DNA from: Burkholderia pyrrocinia
GTDB lineage: Bacteria; Pseudomonadota; Gammaproteobacteria; Burkholderiales; Burkholderiaceae
Assembly: GCF_018417535.1 (NCBI RefSeq)
Contig: NZ_CP070978.1
Coordinates: forward strand, 2,170,001 to 2,234,000
DNA length: 64,000 nucleotides
Direction of reading: 5' to 3'
The translations under genes were made by a program, and so were the position numbers. The stretch's first letter is position 1. The number at the start of each line of letters is the position of its first letter. Shown in pieces: positions 1-8,582 of the stretch. Under the pieces are notes generated by a model. That model saw nothing but the letters and a program-made list of their open reading frames with translations, searched no databases and was not told where the DNA came from.

Positions 1-1
1 C

Positions 2-1720
2 ATGTCGCGCGAGCGTCTCCTGCCACGCGCGCAACAGCGCGTCGAGCTCACGCGCGCGGCCGACCATCGGCGCCCGCATACCGGCATCGAGCGAATCGAA
101 CGGCGTATCGGCACGACGCTCGCCGAGCAATTCATGAACCGGCTGCGGCACGAGGCCCGCCCGCGCCAGCCGCAACGAGGTCGGCCGATAGTCGGCATGC
201 CGTTCGAGCGCGAGCCGCGCATCGTCACTGATCAGGATCTGCCCGGGCCCGGCAAGCCGCAGCAGCCGCGCCGCCGCGGCGGGCGTCGATATGCCCGACA
301 TGCGCGATGCATGTGCGAGCACTTGCCCGACGTGAATCGCGGCGGCCACTTCGACGCGCCAGCGTTCGCCACCGGCGTGGCCGCCGGCCGCCGCCGGCAC
401 CGGCAGCCGTACGCGCTCCGCCACCCGCGCCATGTCGAGTGCCGCGCGCGCCGCCCGGCGCGCCGGCCGGTCGATGTCGCCTCGCAGGCCGAAATGGAAC
501 AGCAGCGTGTCGCCGAGCCGTCCGTCGACCTGCGCGCCATAACCGACGGCGATGTCGACGCACTTCGTCAGCCATTGCTCCTCGTAGCCGTCGAGCAAGT
601 CGCCGTGTTCGGTTCCGGCGCGGCGTCGCCGGCCCTCTCCGGTGATCGTCACGCAACAGCACAACGTGGTGATCTGCCGGTACTCGCCAACCGTTGCGAC
701 CGTCTCGCTGCCCGGCGCGAACGGGGGCGGACGCGTCTGCCCGCTTGCGCGGCTGGCATCGAACTGTCCGACGAGCGCGGCGAAGTTGAGCGCGCGAAAC
801 GGCTCCGCGAGTTCGTCGGCCGACGCGGCGCGCTGTTCCGGATTCTTGTTCAGCGCGCGCCGCAATACCGAGCCGAGCGGATGCGACGCGATCGACGGAG
901 GAAGCGCGACATCCACCGGGCTGAGCTGCTGATAGAGAATGTCGGCCACGCTCGCACCGTGCATGACGACATTGCCCGTCAGGCATTCGATCACGATCAG
1001 GCCCCATGCATACAGGTCGCTCCTGGGCGTCGGCGGCTCGTTGCGCAATTGCTCGGGCGCGCAATAGGGCGGCGAGCCGAGCACCTCGGTCGCCAGCGTC
1101 GAGGTCTGGCGCGCGATGTCTTCCGTGCCGGGCAACAACGCGCCGATGCCGAAATCGAGGAGCTTCGCGTGCGGCCCGTCGTCGGCCGTCGTGATCGCGA
1201 TGTTCTGCGGCTTCAGGTCCCGATGCACGATGCCCCGCCGATGCGCGGCCGCAAGCGCGTCGAGCACCTCCGTCATCAGCCGGCCCGTGTCGACGGCCGA
1301 CAGCGGCCCCTGCGCCGCGAGCCGGTCGCGCAAGGTCGAGCCCTGCACCAGCTCGAATACGGCGAACAGCCGGCCGTCGGGCGCTTCCCCCTTGTCCAGC
1401 AACGCCACGATGTTCGGGTGCCGCAGCGCCTCGCACAGGCTCGTCTCGCGCTGGAAGCGCGCACGCTGGCGCGCGCGCTCCGTCGCGGTCCGCGCGGCGT
1501 CATCCCGCATCAGCTTGATCGCGACGCCTTGTCCCGTCTCGCCGCAGGTCGCGCGAAACACCACGCCATTGCCGCCTTCGCCGAGCAGCGAGCCGAGCCG
1601 GTAATGCCACTTGCCGGCAAGCTCCGCGAAAGGCGCGGCGGGCTGCCGGGGTTCAAGTGCTTCCGGCACGACGGGCGCACGGGACGCGGTCGGCAACACG
1701 GCCGGTTCTCCCGTGTTCAC
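2..1720 (-). CDS. Serine/threonine kinase-adenylate cyclase fusion protein, TOMM-system type (3' end outside window)
   Basis: The reading frame on the minus strand starts with GTG at 1720 (GTGA overlap with the stop of the upstream FHA gene) and is still open at the window edge after 573 codons. A Pkn/Hanks kinase domain comes first: glycine loop GEGGNGVV (about residues 47-54), AIK lysine at 69, HRDLKPQN (166-173, catalytic Asp168) and DFG (189-191). A class III nucleotide cyclase-like domain follows (about 350-540, with DGRLGDTLLFHFG and AAIHVGQVLAH) and then the start of an AAA/STAND-like region (MVGRARELDALL). This order matches the family described as TOMM (thiazole/oxazole-modified microcin) system kinase/cyclase fusion, usually about 1300 residues and found in Burkholderia. 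It is probably a signalling regulator of a peptide natural product cluster lying to the left. That context is inference: no precursor or cyclodehydratase gene is visible here. Confidence 0.85.
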   Translation of the reverse strand, partial: MNTGEPAVLPTASRAPVVPEALEPRQPAAPFAELAGKWHYRLGSLLGEGGNGVVFRATCGETGQGVAIKLMRDDAARTATERARQRARFQRETSLCEALRHPNIVALLDKGEAPDGRLFAVFELVQGSTLRDRLAAQGPLSAVDTGRLMTEVLDALAAAHRRGIVHRDLKPQNIAITTADDGPHAKLLDFGIGALLPGTEDIARQTSTLATEVLGSPPYCAPEQLRNEPPTPRSDLYAWGLIVIECLTGNVVMHGASVADILYQQLSPVDVALPPSIASHPLGSVLRRALNKNPEQRAASADELAEPFRALNFAALVGQFDASRASGQTRPPPFAPGSETVATVGEYRQITTLCCCVTITGEGRRRRAGTEHGDLLDGYEEQWLTKCVDIAVGYGAQVDGRLGDTLLFHFGLRGDIDRPARRAARAALDMARVAERVRLPVPAAAGGHAGGERWRVEVAAAIHVGQVLAHASRMSGISTPAAAARLLRLAGPGQILISDDARLALERHADYRPTSLRLARAGLVPQPVHELLGERRADTPFDSLDAGMRAPMVGRARELDALLRAWQETLARH

Positions 1721-2718
1721 GAGTAGTGGACGACCGGGTCCGGCGCCGGACGATGCACGCCGATACGCAACTGGACGCCCGGCACCGACTGGCATTCGAG
1801 ATGCTCGCCGCGCATGACGCGGAACGGAAAATCGCCGAACCGGACGCCGCCGCGCCGGCGCTCGACGAGCTGGCTCGCGTCCAGCCCCGGCTGGGCCGCG
1901 AACTGGCTCCGGGCACGGTGAATCTGCACGTTGACATGGGACGTATCGATGCCGAGCATGCGCGCCAGCCGGTCGAGTTCGATCCAGCCTTGCGTGGCGG
2001 CGTCATAGCCGGCCTGCATGTCGGCCGAGCGCGCCCGGGCGAGCGTAACGAGGCTGTAGTGATGGGCTCGCTCGCCGAGGTCGACCACGCCGCCGCGAAC
2101 GTGCAGCAGCATGCGCACGTGCTCTTCGTTCCGGCTGACGAAGAATTCGAGCAGTTGCGCCGGCGGGGCCGGATCGGCGGGCGCGGCAAGCATCATCGTC
2201 GAGCCGTTGCGCACGACCGCCAGGCGCCACGTGACGTCGCCGGTCGATACTTCATCGCCGTCATGGAGCGCGCGCGGCGGCAACGTGTCGTCGCACAGCC
2301 ATTCGCCGGCCGGCGACCGGACGATCGTGACCGGCTGCGCGGCGTGTGCGGGCAGCATCTGGCGCGGCGCGAGCACGATCGGATGCGCGGCGCCTCGTAT
2401 CGGCCACAGCGTATCGGCCGGATCGTCGAGCGCATCGACGCGCCACGGCGCGATACCCGCCCTGCCGAACCGGATCACGTCGCCTTGTTGCAGCACCGCA
2501 TGCTCGCCGTCGCGCAGCGGCACGCCCGATATCGACGTGCCGTTGCTGCTGTGATCGTGGAGTTCCCACAGCCCGCCGATCCAGCGGATATGGGCATGGA
2601 CACGGGACACCGACGCATCCCGGATGACCGTGTCGCAGCGCGCGGCATCGCGACCGAACACGTGATACGCGCGGAGCAGGCACGCTTCTCCGGATGAATC
2701 GTTCTTGAGTGTCGCCAT
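1717..2718 (-). CDS. FHA domain protein
   Basis: A 333-residue protein. The N-terminal FHA (phosphothreonine-binding) domain covers about residues 15-85, with the signature FGRDAARCDTVI, SRVHAHIRW and DHSSNGTSI. The rest contains further beta-rich segments and a segment (about 235-270) that may resemble a helix-turn-helix or linker, but I do not recognise a second named domain. The start at 2718 (MATLKNDSS) is chosen because GGAG lies about 7 bases upstream; an in-frame start 60 bases earlier is less good. Its stop overlaps the GTG of the kinase gene by GTGA, so the two are translationally coupled. FHA proteins bind substrates phosphorylated by Hanks-type kinases, so this is a likely partner or target of the downstream kinase. 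Confidence 0.85.
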   Translation of the reverse strand: MATLKNDSSGEACLLRAYHVFGRDAARCDTVIRDASVSRVHAHIRWIGGLWELHDHSSNGTSISGVPLRDGEHAVLQQGDVIRFGRAGIAPWRVDALDDPADTLWPIRGAAHPIVLAPRQMLPAHAAQPVTIVRSPAGEWLCDDTLPPRALHDGDEVSTGDVTWRLAVVRNGSTMMLAAPADPAPPAQLLEFFVSRNEEHVRMLLHVRGGVVDLGERAHHYSLVTLARARSADMQAGYDAATQGWIELDRLARMLGIDTSHVNVQIHRARSQFAAQPGLDASQLVERRRGGVRFGDFPFRVMRGEHLECQSVPGVQLRIGVHRPAPDPVVHYS

Positions 2719-3487
2719 GGCCGCTCCGCGTCGGATTCGCCCGGATCGCTCGAGTGACGCATCGGCGCTGCCGGGCAAGCAATTGATTCACTGATCGCGA
2801 ACAATGTCGACTGTTCGCCGCCTCGTTACCTGTTTTCTCGTCAGCTTCCCTTCGAATCGCTGCTCATTCGCACGTGTTATTTCGGCCAATTGAATTATCG
2901 ACCGTTTTGTTGTTTTAAAAGGCGAGCAACTTATTGAAAATCCTGCCAAATAAAATCGCATATCGCAACCGAAATACCCGGCCCGGGATTTTATATTGCA
3001 ATGCTTTACATTCTCGACGAATTTTCGGATTGCAAATAAAGGGTCGAAAATCATCATCGGCGCGAAAACCTCGACGTGGCGTGCGTTGACTGGATGAAAT
3101 CACATTGAATGACGGGTCTGATTTAAACACCTTTGCCACCGCGGAAATTTTGTTTGATAAACAGAAAATAAATTAAATCATTTCGGTAATTTAAATAATG
3201 ACCCTCGGCATTTTGGCGATTGGCATTACATTATTTATTACGGCATGCCGCCGCACTACGGCGGATGTCTTGCGGTGTCATCGGCAGGCGAATGAGGGTC
3301 GGCACGGCTGTGTCTCATGATCGATTGCGTCAACGACTGCGAAAGCGGACATGACGCCGACCGTCCGATCGTCAGGATCGACTCGCCAAAGAGATTGAGA
3401 GAGCGCATCGACGGGAATCCTCATCGCAAGCAGACGGACGCGGACGCCCCCCTCCATCCAACCCCAAATAAATCCCCTTGACGACCT
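2719..3487. other. Long AT-rich intergenic region
   Basis: About 770 bases without a convincing gene. The part from about 2790 to 3240 is much richer in A+T than the surroundings. Short open frames on the minus strand (2788-3057, 2915-3139) have no recognisable domain and no good ribosome binding site, so I do not call them. The region must hold the promoter for the FHA-kinase operon on the minus strand. Its base composition suggests acquired DNA. Confidence 0.6.
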
Positions 3488-3516
3488 ATCTTTCGATATA
3501 TATCTTTAGATATGTT
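3488..3516. promoter_or_regulatory. Tandem dyad operator upstream of the PadR/YqjI-like gene
   Basis: Two adjoining inverted repeats are visible: TATC-TTTC-GATA (3488-3499) and ATATCT-TT-AGATAT (3501-3514). They lie 23 to 50 bases before the padR start codon. PadR-family repressors bind such AT-rich dyads in their own promoters, and E. coli YqjI represses both itself and yqjH through inverted repeats. Autoregulation of the two-gene operon is the natural reading. Confidence 0.65.
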
Positions 3517-3538
3517 TTACGACATATAGGACACGATC

Positions 3539-4249
3539 ATGCGACACAACCCCTCCCGCGGCCATGCCCGATGCGACGGTCATGGTGCGCATGCCCGCCC
3601 TGACTGGTTCGCCGGTCTCTGGTACGCGATCGGCCGCCACCGTCGCGGCCACGATCCGTTCGGTGGCGGCCCGTTCGGCGGCCGTGGCGGGCGCGGCGGC
3701 TTTGGCGATTTCGGCGACGACGGCATGCCGCGCGGCCGCCAGTTCAGCTCCGACGATCTCCAGTTGCTGCTGCTCGCGCTGGTCGCCGAGCAACCGAGCC
3801 ACGGCTACGAGCTGATCAAGGCGCTCGACACGCGTTCGAACGGTTTCTACAGCCCGAGCCCCGGCATGGTGTATCCGGCGCTCACGTATCTCGAGGAAGG
3901 TGGCTTCGTCGCGTCGCAGGCGGAAGGCAACCGCAAGCGTTATGCGCTGACCGACGCCGGCCGCGCGCATCTCGACGCGCAGCGCGAACGCGTCGACACG
4001 CTGTTCGCGCGCCTCACGCACCTCGCGCGCAAGATGGAATTCATGCGCCGCGCGTTCGCCGGGGAATCGGCGGGCAACGAAGCCCAGGACGAAGTGCAGG
4101 CAGGCTGGCTGCCGGAGTTCGTCGAAGCGCGCGTCGCGCTCAAGCGGGCGCTGTTGCACAAGAGCGCAGCCGGCCCCGACGAACAGCGCCGCATCGCGGC
4201 AATCATGCGCCGCGCGACGGCTGAAATCGAAGGCGGCACCGGCGCGTAA
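3539..4249 (+). CDS. yqjI: PadR family regulator, YqjI-like (nickel/iron responsive)
   Basis: A 236-residue protein. Residues 1-65 form a His/Gly-rich tail (RHNPSRGHARCDGHGAHARP and repeated GGG/FGG segments), the region that binds metal in E. coli YqjI. A PadR winged-helix domain follows (about 75-150, with LLLALVAEQPSHGYELIKAL, SPGMVYPALTYLEEGGFV and RYALTDAGRAHL), then a helical C-terminal part. Metal binding by YqjI relieves repression of the adjacent ferric reductase gene yqjH. The same gene order occurs here, with the siderophore-interacting protein starting 37 bases after this stop. Identification as yqjI rests on the His-rich tail plus this neighbour. Confidence 0.8.
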   Translation: MRHNPSRGHARCDGHGAHARPDWFAGLWYAIGRHRRGHDPFGGGPFGGRGGRGGFGDFGDDGMPRGRQFSSDDLQLLLLALVAEQPSHGYELIKALDTRSNGFYSPSPGMVYPALTYLEEGGFVASQAEGNRKRYALTDAGRAHLDAQRERVDTLFARLTHLARKMEFMRRAFAGESAGNEAQDEVQAGWLPEFVEARVALKRALLHKSAAGPDEQRRIAAIMRRATAEIEGGTGA

Positions 4250-4286
4250 TCCGCGCCGCCCCGTCAAACCTCAGGAGAACGGATTG

Positions 4287-5108
4287 ATGCAGAACACATC
4301 CGACCGCACCGTGACCCGCGTGCGCCATACCCTCAAGTTCCGCCTGCTGCAGGTCCTGCGCGTACACGCAGTGACGCCGCATCTGCTGCGCGTCACGCTC
4401 GGCGGCCCCGATCTCGCGGATTTCGAATCCGCGTCGTTCGACGATCACGTAAAGGTGTTTTTCCCGCCGCCCGGCGCCGAACGGCCCGCGATGCCGACGC
4501 TCGGCGCGAACGGCCCCGAGTTTCCGGAAGGCGAACCGAAGCCGGTCGCGCGCGACTTCACGCCGCGCCGCTTCGACCGCGCCGCATGCGAGCTGGATCT
4601 CGAATTCGTGATGAACCATCCGGGCCCCGCGTCGCAATGGGCCTCGCAGGCGCGTGTCGGCCAATGGCTCGGCATCGGCGGCCCGCGCGGTTCGTTCGTC
4701 GTCCCGACCGGTTTCGACTGGCATTTGCTGATCGGCGACGATACGGCGCTGCCGGCTGTCGCACGGCGTCTCGAGGAACTGCCGGCCGGTGCGCGCGCGG
4801 CGGTCGTGCTGGAAGTCGCGGATCGCACCGCGCAGATTTCGTTCGATACGCGCGCCGACGTGCATGAAATCTGGCGCTTCCGCGCCGAAGCCGACGCGGC
4901 GGACGGCGACGTGCTGCTGGATGCGGTTCGCGACCTGCCGCTGCCGCCGTCCGGCGACGGCTACGTATGGGCGGCCGGCGAAGCGCTGTCGATGCGTGCG
5001 GTACGCCAGCACCTGACCGGCGAACGCGGCGTCGACAAGTCGCGCATCCGCGCGGCGGCCTACTGGAAGCGCGGCGCGGCGGCCGTACACGAAACGCTGG
5101 AAGATTGA
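4287..5108 (+). CDS. yqjH: Siderophore-interacting protein / NAD(P)H-dependent ferric reductase, YqjH-like
   Basis: A 273-residue flavoprotein of the ViuB/YqjH family that reduces ferric siderophores in the cytoplasm and so releases iron. The N-terminal FAD-binding barrel (about 20-140) contains RDFTPRRFD and the flavin-contact segment GPASQWASQARVGQWLGIGGPRGSF. The C-terminal half is the SIP domain (DWHLLIGDDTALPAVARRLEEL, VWAAGEALSMRAVRQHL, RIRAAAYWKRG). The start is the ATG at 4287, preceded by CAGGAGAAC; the TTG one codon earlier is ignored. It is in an operon with the PadR regulator, which probably represses it. Confidence 0.88.
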   Translation: MQNTSDRTVTRVRHTLKFRLLQVLRVHAVTPHLLRVTLGGPDLADFESASFDDHVKVFFPPPGAERPAMPTLGANGPEFPEGEPKPVARDFTPRRFDRAACELDLEFVMNHPGPASQWASQARVGQWLGIGGPRGSFVVPTGFDWHLLIGDDTALPAVARRLEELPAGARAAVVLEVADRTAQISFDTRADVHEIWRFRAEADAADGDVLLDAVRDLPLPPSGDGYVWAAGEALSMRAVRQHLTGERGVDKSRIRAAAYWKRGAAAVHETLED

Positions 5109-5305
5109 CGCGACGGGCATCCGGCATACGGGCTCCCGGCGACGGGCATCCGGCTTACGGGCACCCGGCCGGCGGACGGCTGACGCGAGACCGTGGCGCC
5201 GGCGCACCGGCGGGCTTGGCATCGGCATCGCGGCTGGTATATATGTATGTCTGCGACGCCGCTGTCAGGCGACAGCCGCCGCAGCCCGCCCAGGAGCGCC
5301 CGGTC

Positions 5306-5542
5306 ATGACAAAAGAAAGCCACGCTTCGCCTTTCCTTCGCAACCTGAAGATCGCCGGCTATTGCGGCCTCGCCGCGGTCGTACTCGCGCTGTTCATCGC
5401 GATGTGCGCGATCCTGACGGAAAGCGCCCTTGATCGCGACGCCGCGCAGCATCCGGCCGATACGCCCGAACTGCACGATGCGGGCGGCGGCCCGTCCGCG
5501 TCGGCCGAATCATCGGCCCGCACACCCGGCTCGCCCGGTTGA
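5306..5542 (+). CDS. Small single-pass membrane protein of unknown function
   Basis: A 78-residue protein starting at 5306 with CAGGAG 10 bases upstream. It has one clear transmembrane helix (about residues 15-37: NLKIAGYCGLAAVVLALFIA and onward) and a polar, Ala/Ser/Pro-rich C-terminal tail. I recognise no family. Just upstream (5112-5170) the spacer holds a near-perfect duplication of GACGGGCATCCGGC. Confidence 0.55.
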   Translation: MTKESHASPFLRNLKIAGYCGLAAVVLALFIAMCAILTESALDRDAAQHPADTPELHDAGGGPSASAESSARTPGSPG

Positions 5543-5568
5543 CGGCGCCCCGTCCGATTTCCTTCCGC

Positions 5569-6150
5569 TTACGGCGCGTGCCGGCGTCCCATCACCACTG
5601 CGTGCACCGAATCGCCGAACCGTTCGAGCAGCGCGGTCACGCGTTGCCCGTACAGGTGCGCGGCCAGCGCGCCGGCCGTGCCGACCAGCACGCCGCCCGC
5701 CATGTCGAACGGCCAGTGCACGCCCGCATAGATGCGCCCCCATGCAATCGCCACGGCCATCGCGGCCATCACGTACCCGGTGAGCCGGGTCGTGCCGCCG
5801 AGCATCAGGCCGGCCGCCATGCTCCACGCGAACGTCATGTGATCGCTCGGAAACGAGCTGTCCGGCGCATGCGGAATCAGCTGCGTGCCGACGCCGGCCA
5901 TGAACGGGCGCGGCGAGAACCAGAAATGTCCGAGCACCTGCGCGAGCGCGAGCGCCACGCATACGCCGACGCCGGCTTCGATCGCCTGGCGCCGCGTCGG
6001 GCGCGCGCCGAAGATCCAGGTCAGCAGCAGCATCGCGGGCAGCGCATAGACGAGCCAGTCGGCGGCGAAGACGGCCAGGCGGGCCACGCCCGGCTGCGGC
6101 GCATGCCCGGCGTTGATGGCGGAAAAGAGGGCGAGATTGAGGTTCTGCAT
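5569..6150 (-). CDS. bcrC: Undecaprenyl-diphosphatase, BcrC/PAP2 type
   Basis: A 193-residue integral membrane PAP2-superfamily phosphatase. The conserved phosphatase signature is complete: WFSPRPF (the KxxxxxxRP-like first motif is weak), PSDHMTF (PSGH-type motif) and GRIYAGVHWPFDMAGG (SRxxxxxHxxxD-type motif). Five or so hydrophobic helices surround these. BcrC-type enzymes dephosphorylate undecaprenyl diphosphate to recycle the cell-wall lipid carrier and can give bacitracin resistance. The gene stands alone, convergent with the small membrane protein gene and divergent from adc. Confidence 0.85.
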   Translation of the reverse strand: MQNLNLALFSAINAGHAPQPGVARLAVFAADWLVYALPAMLLLTWIFGARPTRRQAIEAGVGVCVALALAQVLGHFWFSPRPFMAGVGTQLIPHAPDSSFPSDHMTFAWSMAAGLMLGGTTRLTGYVMAAMAVAIAWGRIYAGVHWPFDMAGGVLVGTAGALAAHLYGQRVTALLERFGDSVHAVVMGRRHAP

Positions 6151-6589
6151 GAATCCGGTTGCGTAGGGCGTAAAGATTCGACCGGTTGCCCGGTCGGACA
6201 GGAACGATGTTAGGGCGCGCCCGCTTAAGCAATGCTTAATGCGTCAGGCCTGCGGGACAGGACGCGACCGCCGCGGCGAACGCACTTAGAGCCTGCACTG
6301 CAGCACAAGTTCACACAATTGTCATATTCCCGCGCGACCGTCTCCCGGAAAGGCTCACCCGGCATCCCGTAAAGACTCACCTTTTTCACATCGTGGTGTC
6401 ATCGACGCGTGCGAACATCGGGCCGCCGGGCGCCATCCAGGCCGTTTGCGTCGTTCGTCTCAACATTTACGCCGTAACTCCATCGAAATCGGCAACAATT
6501 AATTCCAATTGCGGCATCGCACAACGGCAACGCACAGGCATACGATTACGACCACTCATCCACGAAGCGATCAACCACAAGGAGTCCGC
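6151..6589. other. Intergenic region between bcrC and adc
   Basis: About 440 bases between divergent genes. It holds two iteron-like copies (6343-6381, listed separately) and must hold the promoters of both flanking genes. A short open frame on the plus strand (6393-6593) has no recognisable features and is not called. Confidence 0.6.
6343..6381 (-). promoter_or_regulatory. Distal iteron pair 1 (outlying Rep-binding-like sites)
   Basis: Two copies of the 17-bp origin iteron on the minus strand: TCCCGGAAAGGCTCACC (6343-6359) and TCCCGTAAAGACTCACC (6365-6381). Their starts are exactly 22 bases apart, the same pitch as the first repeats of the origin array at 23.9 kb. They are about 17.5 kb from the array and point the opposite way. 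Confidence 0.75.
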
Positions 6590-7330
6590 ATGAAACCCAG
6601 CGATGTCCGATCGAAAGCGTTTGCGATGCCGTTGACCAGCCCTGCGTTCCCGATGGGCCCGTACCGTTTCGTCGATCGTGAGTTTCTGATCATCACGTAT
6701 CGCACCGATCCGGACCGTCTCCGTGAAATTGTCCCCGAGCCGCTGCAGGTTACCGAGCCGCTCGTGCATTACGAATTCATCCGCATGGCCGATTCGACCG
6801 GCTTCGGCGACTACACCGAAAGCGGCCAGGTGATCCCCGTCGAATACAACGGCCAGCCGGGCGGCTACACGCTCGCGATGTATCTCGACGATCACCCGCC
6901 GATCGCCGGCGGCCGCGAGCTGTGGGGCTTCCCGAAGAAGCTCGCGTCGCCCACGCTGCACGTGAACACCGATCACCTCCTCGGCACGCTCGACTACGGC
7001 AAGGTGCGCGTCGCGACCGGCACGATGGGCTACAAGCACAAGGAACTCGACATCGACGAGCAGACCCGGCGTCTCGCCGGCCCCAATTTCCTGCTGAAGA
7101 TCATTCCGCACGTCGACGGCACCGCGCGCGTGTGCGAACTGGTGCGCTACTACATGCAGGACATCAAGATGAAGGGCGCGTGGACGGGCCCCGCATCGCT
7201 CGAGCTGGCGCCGCACGCGCTCGCACCGGTGGCCGACCTGCCCGTGCTCGAGATCGTCGAAGCCCGGCACCTCGTCGCAGATTTGACACTGGGTCTCGGC
7301 GAAGTCGTCTACGATTACCTGGCTCAGTAA
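6590..7330 (+). CDS. adc: Acetoacetate decarboxylase
   Basis: A 246-residue enzyme converting acetoacetate to acetone and CO2 through a Schiff base. The active-site lysine lies in [12 protein letters not shown] (Lys116, equivalent to Lys115 of the clostridial enzyme), and the family segments [20 protein letters not shown] and [11 protein letters not shown] are present. The start at 6590 has AAGGAG 5-10 bases upstream. The next gene, hbdH, starts 50 bases after the stop. Together they handle acetoacetate and 3-hydroxybutyrate, the products of polyhydroxybutyrate breakdown. Confidence 0.93.
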   Translation: MKPSDVRSKAFAMPLTSPAFPMGPYRFVDREFLIITYRTDPDRLREIVPEPLQVTEPLVHYEFIRMADSTGFGDYTESGQVIPVEYNGQPGGYTLAMYLDDHPPIAGGRELWGFPKKLASPTLHVNTDHLLGTLDYGKVRVATGTMGYKHKELDIDEQTRRLAGPNFLLKIIPHVDGTARVCELVRYYMQDIKMKGAWTGPASLELAPHALAPVADLPVLEIVEARHLVADLTLGLGEVVYDYLAQ

Positions 7331-7380
7331 CACGTCCGCAGTCCTTCTCCCTGTCAATCCTTTCACCACGGGAATTCGAA

Positions 7381-8166
7381 ATGAGCAACCTGAATGGCAA
7401 GACCGCAGTCGTCACGGGCGCCGCGAGCGGCATCGGCAAGGAAATCGCACTCGAGCTCGCGAAGGCGGGCGCGGCCGTCGCGATCGCCGACCTGAACCAG
7501 GACGGTGCCAATGCGGTCGCCGACGAGATCAACAAGGCAGGCGGCAAGGCGATCGGCGTCGCGATGGACGTGACGAACGAGGAAGCCGTGAACGCAGGCA
7601 TCGACAAGGTTGCCGACACGTTCGGCTCGGTCGACATCCTCGTGTCGAACGCGGGCATCCAGATCGTCAACCCGATCGAGAACTACTCGTTCTCCGACTG
7701 GAAGAAGATGCAGGCAATCCACGTCGACGGCGCGTTCCTGACGACGAAGGCCGCGCTCAAGCACATGTACAAGGACGATCGCGGCGGCGTCGTGATCTAC
7801 ATGGGTTCGGTGCACTCGCACGAAGCGTCGCCGCTGAAGTCGGCGTACGTGACGGCCAAGCACGGTTTGCTCGGCCTCGCACGCGTGCTGGCGAAGGAAG
7901 GCGCGAAGCACAACGTGCGCTCGCACGTCGTGTGTCCGGGCTTCGTGCGCACGCCGCTGGTCGACAAGCAGATTCCGGAGCAGGCGAAGGAGCTCGGGAT
8001 CAGCGAAGACGAAGTGGTGAAGAAGGTGATGCTTGGCAACACGGTCGACGGCGTGTTCACGACGGTGCAGGACGTCGCGCAGACGGTGCTGTTCCTGTCT
8101 GCGTTCCCGAGCGCCGCGCTCACGGGCCAGTCGTTCATCGTCAGCCACGGCTGGTTCATGCAGTAA
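7381..8166 (+). CDS. hbdH: 3-hydroxybutyrate dehydrogenase (SDR family)
   Basis: A 261-residue short-chain dehydrogenase, NAD-dependent, interconverting 3-hydroxybutyrate and acetoacetate. It shows the [12 protein letters not shown] nucleotide-binding loop near residue 11, NAG (about 90), the catalytic serine in [23 protein letters not shown] with its YxxxK pair, and the [14 protein letters not shown] segment typical of hydroxybutyrate dehydrogenases. It is the second gene after adc. A degraded transposase remnant begins at its 3' end and overlaps the last codons on the other strand. Confidence 0.93.
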   Translation: MSNLNGKTAVVTGAASGIGKEIALELAKAGAAVAIADLNQDGANAVADEINKAGGKAIGVAMDVTNEEAVNAGIDKVADTFGSVDILVSNAGIQIVNPIENYSFSDWKKMQAIHVDGAFLTTKAALKHMYKDDRGGVVIYMGSVHSHEASPLKSAYVTAKHGLLGLARVLAKEGAKHNVRSHVVCPGFVRTPLVDKQIPEQAKELGISEDEVVKKVMLGNTVDGVFTTVQDVAQTVLFLSAFPSAALTGQSFIVSHGWFMQ

Positions 8167-8505
8167 CGTCCTCGCCTCCCTGAAGGGGGGCGATTCCCAC
8201 ACCTGGCGATGCACGTCCGCATCGGAGAATGTTCAACGCAGCGTTGGTATCGCGATCATGCACGACACCGCAGTCACTGCAGGTCCATTCTATTCGCAGT
8301 CCCGCGATACCTTTCGGCCGCGTCGCGCTGTCTCTCGACCCGCACGCCGAACAGGGCTGGGTAGTACCGCTTTCGTCCACTTGCGCGCGTGCTTCTGCGT
8401 GTCGTTGCAGAAATTCCAGACGTCGTTCACCGCTCGGCTCTGCTGGTTCAGCAGGCCGTTGAGCGACTTCACCCGGTAGCGGTAGTCGAGGTTCATACCG
8501 GTCAT
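8156..8505 (-). pseudogene. tnpB: Internally deleted TnpB (IS200/IS605 OrfB) remnant
   Basis: Two fragments of one TnpB protein lie head to tail. The N-terminal fragment starts at 8505 or 8496 (MNLDYRYRVKSLNGLLNQQ and onward to NDTQKHARKWTK, about 8379). The C-terminal zinc ribbon (ESGTTQPCSACG, then CSDCGVVHDRDTNAALNILR) runs in another frame from about 8380 to the stop at 8156. The join is at AAGTGGACGAA: the N fragment reads it as K-W-T, the C fragment as V-D-E. The whole central RuvC region, about 250 codons, is missing, so the protein cannot be a nuclease. The 3' end overlaps hbdH by 11 bases. Confidence 0.8.
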
Positions 8506-8582
8506 TCTAACGATGGAATGCCGTCTGTCGACGTCACTCCTTTCCACTCCGCCATCAATGGCGGGATTTCTCGGAGCAACTG

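Noticed and set aside
2..1726. 574-codon open frame on the plus strand
   Set aside because: It is the antisense shadow of the kinase/cyclase gene; no domain is readable, whereas the minus strand shows complete kinase motifs.
2788..3057. 89-codon minus-strand frame in the AT-rich gap
   Set aside because: No ribosome site, no domain, and the lack of stops is short enough to be chance.
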